Assembly (NCBI GenBank): GCA_913048145.1 | Contig: CAJWVP010000153.1 | Coordinates: 1-7,078 of the forward strand | Direction of reading: 5' to 3' | DNA length: 7,078 bases | Source: an uncultured Rhodospirillaceae bacterium | GTDB lineage: Bacteria > Pseudomonadota > Alphaproteobacteria > Rhodospirillales > Casp-alpha2 | Shown here: positions 1 to 6,486 of the stretch, in pieces | How positions within the stretch are numbered: the stretch's first letter is position 1 | Layout of the letters: every line of letters starts with the position of its first letter | The notes under the pieces: generated by a model | The model's database searches: none | Told to the model about the DNA's origin: nothing | What the model saw: only the letters and a program-made list of their open reading frames with translations | Translations under genes and position numbers: made by a program

Positions 1-1
1 C

Positions 2-151
2 CAGCTCAGCATCCGCCCCGGTGCCCCGTCCCCTGGCCCTGGCGCGCTGCGTCCGCTTGCGCTCGTCGGACCCCCTCAGTGTCGCGCGCATGGCGCCCTC
101 GACGAGTGGGAGCAACAAAGCATAGCCATCGTCGGCCAGCTCCACCAGATG
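2..151 (-). CDS. Fragment of an unrecognised GC-rich protein, open at the window edge
   Basis: Read on the minus strand in a different frame from the neighbouring oxidoreductase, these 50 codons have no stop. They give a protein-like sequence: an amphipathic stretch containing LVELADDGYALLLPLVEG, then a basic tail rich in Arg, Gly and Ala. Third codon positions are G or C in 41 of 50 codons, and the outermost 60 bases are 47/60 GC, higher than the stretches of the neighbouring gene that I counted (48-65%). There is no start codon in the segment. It begins where the oxidoreductase homology stops, so it is probably the interior of a different gene brought in by a rearrangement or by a chimeric assembly join. 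I do not recognise the family. The exact left limit of the foreign sequence (about 142-151) is inferred from where the SoeA-like residues end. Confidence 0.4.
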
Positions 152-2445
152 GGCAGCGGCGACGCGTAGGTTTTGATGCGTTCGCGATCGCGTTCGGGCG
201 GTTGGACGGGGCCGTGCCCCTCGGCGGCCAAACGGAATTTCTGTAACGCCTCAGAATAGATCTTCATGACGATCTGATTGGCGTCCGAGGTGAATGCCAT
301 CAGCTCCGCCCACTCCAGGTACCCCTTGTTGGCGAACCGATAGTACCGGTGTCCCTCGGGAAGTTCGTAGCTCCAGAAACCTTCGTTCTCGATATACCGT
401 TGCAACTGATCAGGGTTGGGTGCTCCGCGCCCCGACTGGGCGCCATCCTCGCCACGCCAACCGGCCAGCGGCCCCAATCCCGGACGCCGTTCGTGATTGG
501 TGATGTAATCCGCGTAACCGCCCGGATACTTCGGACTTCCATCTTCATTGATCATCCCTGCCAATCCAAGGCGTGAGCCCAGATCCAGCAAGACCTCTTG
601 AAAACAGCGCACATCGCGGTCCGGTTCGACCACCGGGTGTCGGATGGCATCCGCTGCCGCATTGGCATGGCTGATCGGTCGATCCAGGAGGGAAATGCAA
701 TCCCAACGCTCCAGGTAGGTGGTATCTGGCAGCACGAGATCCGCATAGGGAACCATTTCCGAATAGAAAGCATCAGAATAAATAAGTCGTGGAATTTTAT
801 ATTCGCCCGTCTCCTCATCCACATCGGTGAGCATATCCATCACCTTCGACGTGTTCATGGTCGAGTTCCAAGCCATGTTAGCCATGTACATGAACAAGGT
901 GTCGATGGGATACGGATCTCCACTCCATGCGTTGGTGATTACCATATGCATCAGACCATGGGTGGCCAAAGGCGCCTCCCAAGAGAAGGCTTTGTCGATC
1001 CGCTGCGGGCAGCCATCAGCGTCGATGAGCAGTTGGTCTGGTGCCATAGGGAAACCCAGGTGCGGCCCAGCCAGCGGTGTATTAGGCTGCACGTCGCGAT
1101 CTCGACCGAAGGGTTTGGGAAGCGAGTTAAGTGCTTTCGGGTAAGGCGGCTTATAGCGCATGCCGCCTGGCACATCGATGCTGCCCAGCAACAACTGCAG
1201 GATATGAATGGCCCGGCAAGTATGAAACCCGTTCGAATGGGCAGAAATCCCGCGCATAGCATGCATGGAGATAGGTCGCCCGACGACCTTGTCATGCTTT
1301 CGGCCGAAAACGTCGACCCATTCAATTGGCAGTTCTATGGTTTGATTGAACGCGATATCTGCCAGTTCAGCTGCGATCCGACGAATTGTTCCAGCCGCGA
1401 CACCTGTCGCGGCGGCAACAGCTTCAGGCGCATACTGGTTGTCCAGAAAGTGACGCGCCAAGAGTTCGAATGATGGTACGGCCTTGCGTCCATCCGGTAG
1501 TTCAATCTCACCTATGAGAGTGGGTTTGGCGTTCACATCGGACACGGCCGCAAGCGCCAACTTCTCCCCATCCCAACATTGGGCGACGCCGTCGGCATCA
1601 CGGATATAGAGCCCGTGGTCCTCTTCTCCTTCGTTCTGCGTAACTAGCCAATGCACGTTGGTGTATCGAACGAGGTACTCTTCATCAATCTTGCCAGCCA
1701 ACAGCAATTCGCGGATCAACGACATTACGAACAGGCCATCTGTTCCAGGCCGAATGCCGATCCATTCATCCGCAACGGCCGAATACCCGGTTCGTACTGG
1801 ATTTATGGAGACGAATTTCGCGCCCCTGGTTTTCAGTTGACCGATTCCAGTTTTTATAGGGTTGGAATCATGGTCCTCAGCGACGCCGAACATAAGGAAG
1901 TATTTGGTGTGATCCCAATCAGGCTCGCCAAATTCCCAAAAGGCGCTGCCGATCGTATAGAGGCCGCCTGCCGCCATATTGACGGAACAAAAGCCGCCAT
2001 GGGCCGAAAAATTTGGCGTCCCGAACTGTTGGGCCCACCAACTGGTCAGCGATTGGCTCTGATCCCGACCGGTAAAGAATGCCAGTTTCCGAGGGTCGGT
2101 GGCGCGACATCGTGCCAACCATGCCGTTGCGATATCAAGCGCCTCATCCCACTCAATTTCCTTGAATTCACCACTACCTCTAGGCCCAACCCGCTTTAAG
2201 GGCTTTTGCAATCGTGCTGGAGATTTGTAATTCATGATCCCGGCAGAACCCTTTGCGCACAGGACCCCTTTGTTCACCGGGTGATTACGATTGCCCTGGA
2301 TGTAACGGATTTCGCCGTCTTGTAGATGAACCTTAATCCCGCATCGACACGCACACATGTAGCAAGTCGTATGTTTAACTTCGTCCGCGACCTTCGGAGA
2401 CGTGTCTATTTTCTGGCCTTTCGGACAGTCCTTTCTAAGGCCCAT
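76..2445 (-). pseudogene. soeA: Molybdopterin oxidoreductase, SoeA-like sulfite dehydrogenase catalytic subunit, C-terminally truncated
   Basis: This is a 789-residue member of the complex iron-sulfur molybdoenzyme family. Seen in the sequence: an N-terminal [4Fe-4S] motif with Cys28, Cys31, Cys35 and Cys63 (C-x2-C-x3-C-x27-C), followed by GVLCAKG. GGFCSVNMA places Cys153 as the likely molybdenum ligand, as in the polysulfide/thiosulfate reductase branch. Conserved-looking blocks follow (AEDHDSNPIK, MHAMRGISAHSNGF, HGLMHMVITNAWSGDPY, LPDTTYLERWDCISLLDRP). From memory of the family, this pattern fits SoeA, which oxidises sulfite in the cytoplasm and sends electrons through SoeB and SoeC to quinone. 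There is no twin-arginine signal, which agrees with a cytoplasmic enzyme. SoeA proteins run to roughly 950-970 residues. Here homology ends near PLPIW (residues 763-767), and the last 22 residues are aberrant, so the C-terminal molybdopterin-dinucleotide binding domain is missing. The ATG at 2445 has only a weak upstream AGAG. SoeB and SoeC would lie beyond the window. The family call is good; sulfite as substrate is inferred. Confidence 0.8.
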
Positions 2446-2705
2446 TGTGTATATCTCTGAGCATAAAATTGAACTTAATGATACTTTTTGTCTGTTTTAT
2501 GAAAAATGGAACTTTTAAAAGATAATTCAAATATGCTGCACCGCACATATCTTTGCTCTACAAACAGACGAAGCCTACCTTACTCCTTATCACGCCAACT
2601 ACGGCCCATTCGGCGAATAGGTTACTAATCTGTATACCTCGATAGCCAACACACAAAACAACCAAGCCATCAAAAAAATTAAGGATTCAAATGAGCCAGA
2701 GCACC
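2446..2705. other. AT-rich intergenic region, probably the soeA leader and promoter
   Basis: These 260 bases lie between the ctpA stop and the soeA start, both on the minus strand. The half nearest soeA is strongly AT-rich, in contrast to the genes on either side, and would hold the soeA promoter. I could not pick a single convincing -35/-10 pair. A run of seven A on the plus strand at 2672-2678 (seven T in the ctpA transcript) lies about 30 bases past the ctpA stop, but no stable GC-rich stem precedes it, so a ctpA terminator is only possible. No RNA gene or convincing protein gene was seen here. Confidence 0.5.
2528..2555. promoter_or_regulatory. Imperfect inverted repeat upstream of soeA, possible operator
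   Basis: The plus strand has CAAATATG at 2528-2535 and CATATCTTTG at 2546-2555. These are reverse complements over eight bases with one extra base in the right arm, separated by ten bases. The repeat lies about 80-110 bases before the soeA ATG, in the AT-rich leader, where an activator or repressor could bind. Arms this AT-rich can arise by chance, and I cannot assign a regulator. Confidence 0.25.
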
Positions 2706-4229
2706 CTACATCTGGCGTTGAACGCCGTGTGCCGCGAGAAACTTCTCTTTCGACCCTGTCGCAAGATACGCCAATGCGCATCCCAACACCCGGTCTTCCT
2801 TGCGCTCACGTCCTGTCCGACGCGGCGCAGCGGCGGCGGGGCAATTAGTAACAAGAATTTTTGGCGTGACCGCTTGTTTCAAGACATCCTTTTCGGCGGG
2901 AATGGCACCAGGAAGATCTGACTCCCGTCGTCCCTTTGACACGGGCGCCTTTTTGGGCACGATGAGGATGTCAGGCAACACACCCCGCGCCTGAATGGTA
3001 TGCCCATCGGCGCCATAATAAAGTGCGGTGGTCAACCGCAAAGCACCTTCACGCGGCATAGGAATAATCGTTTGAACTGACCCTTTCCCAAAGGTTTGGG
3101 TCCCCATGACCGTCGCACGATTGTGGTGTTTCAGAGCGCTGGCGACAATCTCCGAAGCCGAAGCCGACCCACCATTCACAAGAATGATCATCGGGATCCC
3201 GGCCGCCAAGTCGCCATCGGACGCCAAGAACGATCTTTGGTTACTAGTGGTCCGGCCGCGGACGGAAACGATTTCACCGTCGTCAAGAAATGCGTCCGCC
3301 AACACAATCGACTGATCCAGGAGACCACCAGGATTATTTCGGAGATCAAGAACCACTCCGGTAGGCGCGCCCCCCAACTCTTTGCGGATATCGGTAAAGG
3401 CCTTAGCAATTCCGCTTTGGACACGTTCGGAAAACCGACTAACGCGGATATACGCGATGCTTCCCATGTTTTGCCATCGCACGGCGCGCACCTTGATGAT
3501 GGCACGGACGATCTGAATCATGAAATCTGCATGCCCTTCCCGCCGCACCAGCAAATCAATGGCCTCACCCGGGCGACCACGCATACGCCGGACCGCCTGA
3601 GCCAGGGAAAGACCTTTGATAGGCTCGCCGTCAACCTGAACAATCAAGTCGCCAGATTGCATACCCGCACGAGCGGCTGGTGTGTCTTCAATGGGCGCGA
3701 CAACCTTCACTAAACCGTCCTGCATGGTGACCTCGATACCCAGGCCACCAAATTCACCTTTGGTGTGGACGAAACTTTCGCGGAATTCTTGGCCGTTCAT
3801 GAAACCAGAGTGCGGATCGAGCGATTTCGTCATTGCATCCAACGCCGCCTCCACAAGGCCGCTTGGCGCGGCTTTCAATTTCGTGTCGATCTCGTCCATG
3901 CCCTTGATGGCAGCGTCAATCAGTTTCGCGTCATCAACGCGCCTTACGTAGCTCGTCCGGATCCGCTTGAAGGCAAACCTGAAGTACTTCAATTGATCAT
4001 CGGCCTCTTCGCCGCCAACGTTATGCTTTTGAAAAGTGTTGGCAAACCGCTGGTATTCCTGCTCAGTCGCCTCGGGGAACGGCTGGAGGTCGCCGACCGC
4101 TTGGATGACCTGGTTTATGGGTGACCCTGGCCCCTGGACACAGCCGCTTACAGTCGGCAGCAACGCCAACCCCAGAAAAAGGCTAATTACAACCAGAATT
4201 TTCTGCGGAGAACTCCGCCAATTGGCCAA
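2706..4229 (-). CDS. ctpA: C-terminal processing peptidase (S41 family), predicted lipoprotein
   Basis: This is a 507-residue serine protease of the CtpA/Prc/tail-specific protease family, which trims or degrades envelope proteins from their C-termini. The N-terminus is a lipoprotein signal: a short polar start, a hydrophobic stretch (residues 11-28) and a VSGC lipobox with Cys30 as the lipidation site. This predicts membrane anchoring facing the periplasm. SLDPHSGFM (136-144) is typical of the family. A PDZ domain spans roughly 158-232 (EFGGLGIEV onward). The S41 core carries VVLDLRNNPGG (292-302), NGGSASASE with catalytic Ser357, and FGKGSVQ with catalytic Lys382, 25 residues apart as in E. 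coli Prc. Many bacterial CtpA proteins are about 430-450 residues, so the C-terminal part past residue 430 is somewhat long; it carries Cys463 and Cys484. The start is TTG at 4229, chosen because AAGGAG lies seven bases upstream, a TAA stop lies in frame just before, and the signal peptide begins here. The gene follows ctaA on the same strand with a 208-base gap, so it probably has its own promoter. Confidence 0.93.
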   Translation of the reverse strand: MANWRSSPQKILVVISLFLGLALLPTVSGCVQGPGSPINQVIQAVGDLQPFPEATEQEYQRFANTFQKHNVGGEEADDQLKYFRFAFKRIRTSYVRRVDDAKLIDAAIKGMDEIDTKLKAAPSGLVEAALDAMTKSLDPHSGFMNGQEFRESFVHTKGEFGGLGIEVTMQDGLVKVVAPIEDTPAARAGMQSGDLIVQVDGEPIKGLSLAQAVRRMRGRPGEAIDLLVRREGHADFMIQIVRAIIKVRAVRWQNMGSIAYIRVSRFSERVQSGIAKAFTDIRKELGGAPTGVVLDLRNNPGGLLDQSIVLADAFLDDGEIVSVRGRTTSNQRSFLASDGDLAAGIPMIILVNGGSASASEIVASALKHHNRATVMGTQTFGKGSVQTIIPMPREGALRLTTALYYGADGHTIQARGVLPDILIVPKKAPVSKGRRESDLPGAIPAEKDVLKQAVTPKILVTNCPAAAAPRRTGRERKEDRVLGCALAYLATGSKEKFLAAHGVQRQM

Positions 4230-4236
4230 TGAATAA

Positions 4237-4242
4237 CTCCTT
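4237..4242 (-). promoter_or_regulatory. Strong ribosome binding site that decides the ctpA TTG start
   Basis: On the minus strand AAGGAG is followed by seven bases and then TTG. An in-frame TAA just upstream rules out a longer protein. The next in-frame ATG (codon 111) would remove the signal peptide, so TTG at 4229 is well supported. Confidence 0.8.
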
Positions 4243-4257
4243 GATTACGCGCAAATA

Positions 4258-4272
4258 GGCTGTCTCTCAGCC
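4258..4272. other. Small hairpin in the ctpA 5' leader
   Basis: GGCTG and CAGCC form a perfect five-base-pair stem around a five-base loop. It would sit in the ctpA leader about 15 bases upstream of the ribosome binding site. It is short, and a role in translation or RNA stability is only a possibility. Confidence 0.2.
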
Positions 4273-4309
4273 GTCCGCATTCAAGTTCCCGCGCGTCACA
4301 AGTCGAGAG

Positions 4310-4337
4310 ATTTTATCGCTTATTAGTGGGTATTCAA
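4310..4337 (-). promoter_or_regulatory. Candidate housekeeping (sigma-70 type) promoter for ctpA
   Basis: On the minus strand TTGAAT (4332-4337) matches four of six -35 consensus bases, and TAAAAT (4310-4315) matches five of six -10 bases, with a 16-base spacer. Transcription would begin near 4303, giving a leader of about 70 bases that contains the ribosome binding site. This fits ctpA being transcribed separately from ctaA. Confidence 0.4.
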
Positions 4338-4387
4338 TGCTCACACACTCAAATCCCAACTAAGTCTAACCTACTCTGTCAAAGGCG

Positions 4388-4409
4388 AAAACCTATTTTG
4401 AGAGGTTTT
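4388..4409. terminator. Weak candidate terminator after ctaA
   Basis: AAAACCT (4388-4394) and AGGTTTT (4403-4409) form a perfect seven-base inverted repeat with an eight-base loop, starting about 28 bases past the ctaA stop. The stem has only two G:C pairs. The T run falls within the stem rather than after it, so efficiency as a terminator is doubtful. Confidence 0.25.
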
Positions 4410-4437
4410 ACACTCGTCAGAACCGGACTTTGAAATA

Positions 4438-5577
4438 TTAAAATTGCTTTGATGGTGGCGTAAGCTCGCGAAGTAACCACACGACACAAATAAGAAGTAG
4501 AACGGCGCCTCCCTGATGAGCGGCCGCATATTTAAGCGGCACCACAAGAAGCAATGTTATGATGCCCAAACCCACCTGTGCAATCACGGCAAGCAAGAGG
4601 CAATGAATGGCTAATCTGGCCGATGGCGGTATCTTGTAGCGTCGCGTCGCCGTCCAAAACAGCACGATTAGTACCGCGGTGCTTAGCGCAAGAACCCGAT
4701 GATTAAACTGAACGGTGATCGTGTTCTCAAACACGTTTAGATATGGCGGCATCATCGTGAACAAGCCCTCGGGAATCCAATTTCCATCCATCAGTGGAAA
4801 CGTGTTGTAAGCAAGGCCAGCGTTCAATCCAGCTACCAAAGCACCGGAGAACGCCGTCACGAACACAGCTAGCAACACTAGGCACGCACCGTGCCGCAGT
4901 CCAATTAGGCTGTTCGGATCGATAAACTCCCAACCCTCCCTGTAGGTCCTGCTAAGACCACGGGCTGTCCAGAACAATGCCGCGATGATCACCAGCGCCA
5001 ACCCTAAATGAGCCGCAAGGCGATATTGGCTGACGTCGGGCCGGTCCAGCAGTCCGCTCTGCACCATGTACCATCCCAATCCACCTTGTAGGCCGCCAAG
5101 AATGAACAATCCAAGCAGGCGAATACCAAGATGCCGATTAACCCACCCACAGGCGACAAAAACAATGAAGGGAACCAGAAAGACAACGCCAATCACCCGA
5201 CCCCAGAGCCGATGAAGATACTCCAGCCAGAATATGCCTTTGAATTCGAGCAGTGACATTCCAAAATTGATCTTTTGGTACTCGGGCGACGTCTTGTACT
5301 TTTCAAAAACAAGCATCCAATCCGCTTCTGAGAGCGGCGGCAGCCATCCGGTCAAAGGCCGCCATTCGACCATGGATAGGCCAGAGTTGGTGAGTCGGGT
5401 AAGGCCGCCAATCACTACCATGGCAATTACCATGAGCGTGACAGAATAGAGCCAATACGCCAGCACGTTACGTCGTCGCGCCAAGGTATCTTTGCAAGGC
5501 CCCTTGAGCACTTCCGTTTCTGGCGCCGCCGTTTCTTTTTCTTCTTCACTCATATCCGCTGCTGTTTCCCAATCCAT
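4438..5577 (-). CDS. ctaA: Heme A synthase, COX15/CtaA family
   Basis: This inner-membrane enzyme oxidises the C8 methyl group of heme O to a formyl group, giving heme A for aa3-type cytochrome c oxidase. The 379-residue product has about eight hydrophobic membrane segments (near residues 38-59, 125-145, 154-172, 186-205, 228-250, 296-311, 323-345 and 352-369). The family's conserved histidines are all visible: EYLHRLWGR (His122, with Glu119 nearby), RLAAHLGLAL (His190), VQFNHR (His293) and AAAHQGG (His354). The sequence GGLTRLTNSGLSMVEWRP (57-74) and the NTFPLMDGNWIP loop (258-269) are typical of the alphaproteobacterial/mitochondrial (COX15) type. The acidic N-terminal tail precedes the first membrane segment. 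ATG at 5577 has no clear ribosome binding site, and ATG at 5553 (residue 9, MSEEEKE) is an equally possible start. No oxidase subunits, ctaB or ctaG lie next to it in this window. Confidence 0.93.
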   Translation of the reverse strand: MDWETAADMSEEEKETAAPETEVLKGPCKDTLARRRNVLAYWLYSVTLMVIAMVVIGGLTRLTNSGLSMVEWRPLTGWLPPLSEADWMLVFEKYKTSPEYQKINFGMSLLEFKGIFWLEYLHRLWGRVIGVVFLVPFIVFVACGWVNRHLGIRLLGLFILGGLQGGLGWYMVQSGLLDRPDVSQYRLAAHLGLALVIIAALFWTARGLSRTYREGWEFIDPNSLIGLRHGACLVLLAVFVTAFSGALVAGLNAGLAYNTFPLMDGNWIPEGLFTMMPPYLNVFENTITVQFNHRVLALSTAVLIVLFWTATRRYKIPPSARLAIHCLLLAVIAQVGLGIITLLLVVPLKYAAAHQGGAVLLLICVVWLLRELTPPSKQF

Positions 5578-5585
5578 GTTCGCGT

Positions 5586-5614
5586 AACATAGGCATAGGA
5601 ATAAAGAGGATCAA
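5586..5614 (-). promoter_or_regulatory. Low-confidence promoter candidate for ctaA
   Basis: On the minus strand TTGATC (5609-5614) and TATGTT (5586-5591) each match four of six consensus bases, with a 17-base spacer. Transcription would start close to 5579, almost on the ATG at 5577, and this would favour translation from the second ATG at 5553. The match is weak and may be chance. Confidence 0.22.
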
Positions 5615-5680
5615 ACCTATCTACGGCTGGAGAATTCGGGTCGTGTAAGATACATTTGTTCCATTGTAATTCAGTTCGAA

Positions 5681-6478
5681 ATGACTTCGGCAATAGCTAT
5701 GGCACATATACTGAGCCCCGTGTACCTTGTCGGCGCCGGTCCAGGCGACCCTGATCTTTTGACGGTGAAAGCCTACCGTTTGTTCCGCGAGGTCGATGTG
5801 GTTGTCTATGACAAGCTCGTCTCGCCGGCGATCATGGACCTGATACCGCCTGGCACTACCCGCATCTTCGCTGGCAAGCAGGCTCGCAATCATCACATGC
5901 CCCAGGAAGACATCAACGACCTATTGGTGGACCTCGCCATGACCGGGCGAAAGATCCTACGGCTAAAGGGCGGGGACCCCTTTGTTTTCGGCCGCGGCGC
6001 CGAAGAATCTCTGCACCTCGCCAAACACGGGGTTCCCTTCGAAATAGTCCCCGGGATCACCTCTTCCACCGGCTGTACCGCTTATGCAGGCATTCCGTTG
6101 ACGCATCGTGACCTCGCCAACAGCGTGCGGTTTGTCACCGGGCATACAAAGGATACCGACGGACTGAAGTTCAACTGGGAGAGCCTCGCAGATCCAGATA
6201 CCACCCTCGTCATCTACATGGGCCTCATCAACATTCGTGAGATCACAGAGCAACTGATGGCCCATGGGCTTGATGCCGAAACGCCCGCTGCTGCCATCAA
6301 TCAAGGGACGCGCCCAGAGCAACGGGTTCTGAGCACAACACTAAAGTGGTTGGCAGAGGACATATCTACAGCGCAAATTACAGGTGCCACTCTATTGGTT
6401 ATCGGGAAAGTCGCTGGCTTGGCTGACCAACTAGCTTGGTTTCCGCAGGCGGCAATTCCCGACGCGCAGGCCAAGTAA
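5681..6478 (+). CDS. cobA: Uroporphyrinogen-III C-methyltransferase (SUMT)
   Basis: This enzyme uses two S-adenosylmethionine molecules to methylate uroporphyrinogen III at C2 and C7, giving precorrin-2, the branch point to siroheme and cobalamin. The 265-residue protein has the usual single-domain SUMT length, with no CysG-type dehydrogenase/ferrochelatase part. Visible signatures are YLVGAGPGDPDLLTVKA (15-31, the glycine-rich N-terminal motif), MPQEDIN (73-79), RLKGGDPFVFGRGAEE (94-109), VPGITSSTG (123-131), GIPLTHRD (137-144), VIYMG (177-181) and a C-terminal GATLLVIGKV (235-244). ATG at 5681 and the in-frame ATG at 5699 are both possible starts, and neither has a strong ribosome binding site. 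The gene diverges from ctaA across about 103 bases and converges with the coiled-coil gene, leaving eight bases between the stops. Without neighbouring cob or siroheme genes, the pathway it serves cannot be told from this window. The symbol cobA is used in the Pseudomonas/SUMT sense, not the corrinoid adenosyltransferase. Confidence 0.93.
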   Translation: MTSAIAMAHILSPVYLVGAGPGDPDLLTVKAYRLFREVDVVVYDKLVSPAIMDLIPPGTTRIFAGKQARNHHMPQEDINDLLVDLAMTGRKILRLKGGDPFVFGRGAEESLHLAKHGVPFEIVPGITSSTGCTAYAGIPLTHRDLANSVRFVTGHTKDTDGLKFNWESLADPDTTLVIYMGLINIREITEQLMAHGLDAETPAAAINQGTRPEQRVLSTTLKWLAEDISTAQITGATLLVIGKVAGLADQLAWFPQAAIPDAQAK

Positions 6479-6486
6479 TTCTCCGG

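Noticed and set aside
76..145. A simple frameshift as the cause of the altered soeA tail
   Set aside because: All three minus-strand frames past the break were read. None gives the expected continuation after PLPIW, so an inserted or deleted base alone does not explain it.
598..1473. Long plus-strand open frame of 291 codons opposite soeA
   Set aside because: It is fully antisense to a strongly conserved oxidoreductase gene. Its translation has no recognisable motif and an unnatural composition rich in His, Arg and Ile, so it is a shadow of soeA.
1651..2199. Plus-strand open frame of 182 codons opposite the 5' half of soeA
   Set aside because: It overlaps the metal-binding part of soeA on the other strand and shows no domain of its own.
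2599..2670. Possible 23-residue small membrane peptide on the minus strand (MAWLFCVLAIEVYRL...)
   Set aside because: It has a hydrophobic stretch, but there is no ribosome binding site before the ATG, it lies behind a T-rich run, and 23 codons are expected by chance in an AT-rich gap.
3096..3713. Plus-strand open frame of 205 codons opposite ctpA
   Set aside because: It is antisense to the PDZ and protease core of ctpA, whose catalytic residues are clear, and the antisense translation resembles no protein family.
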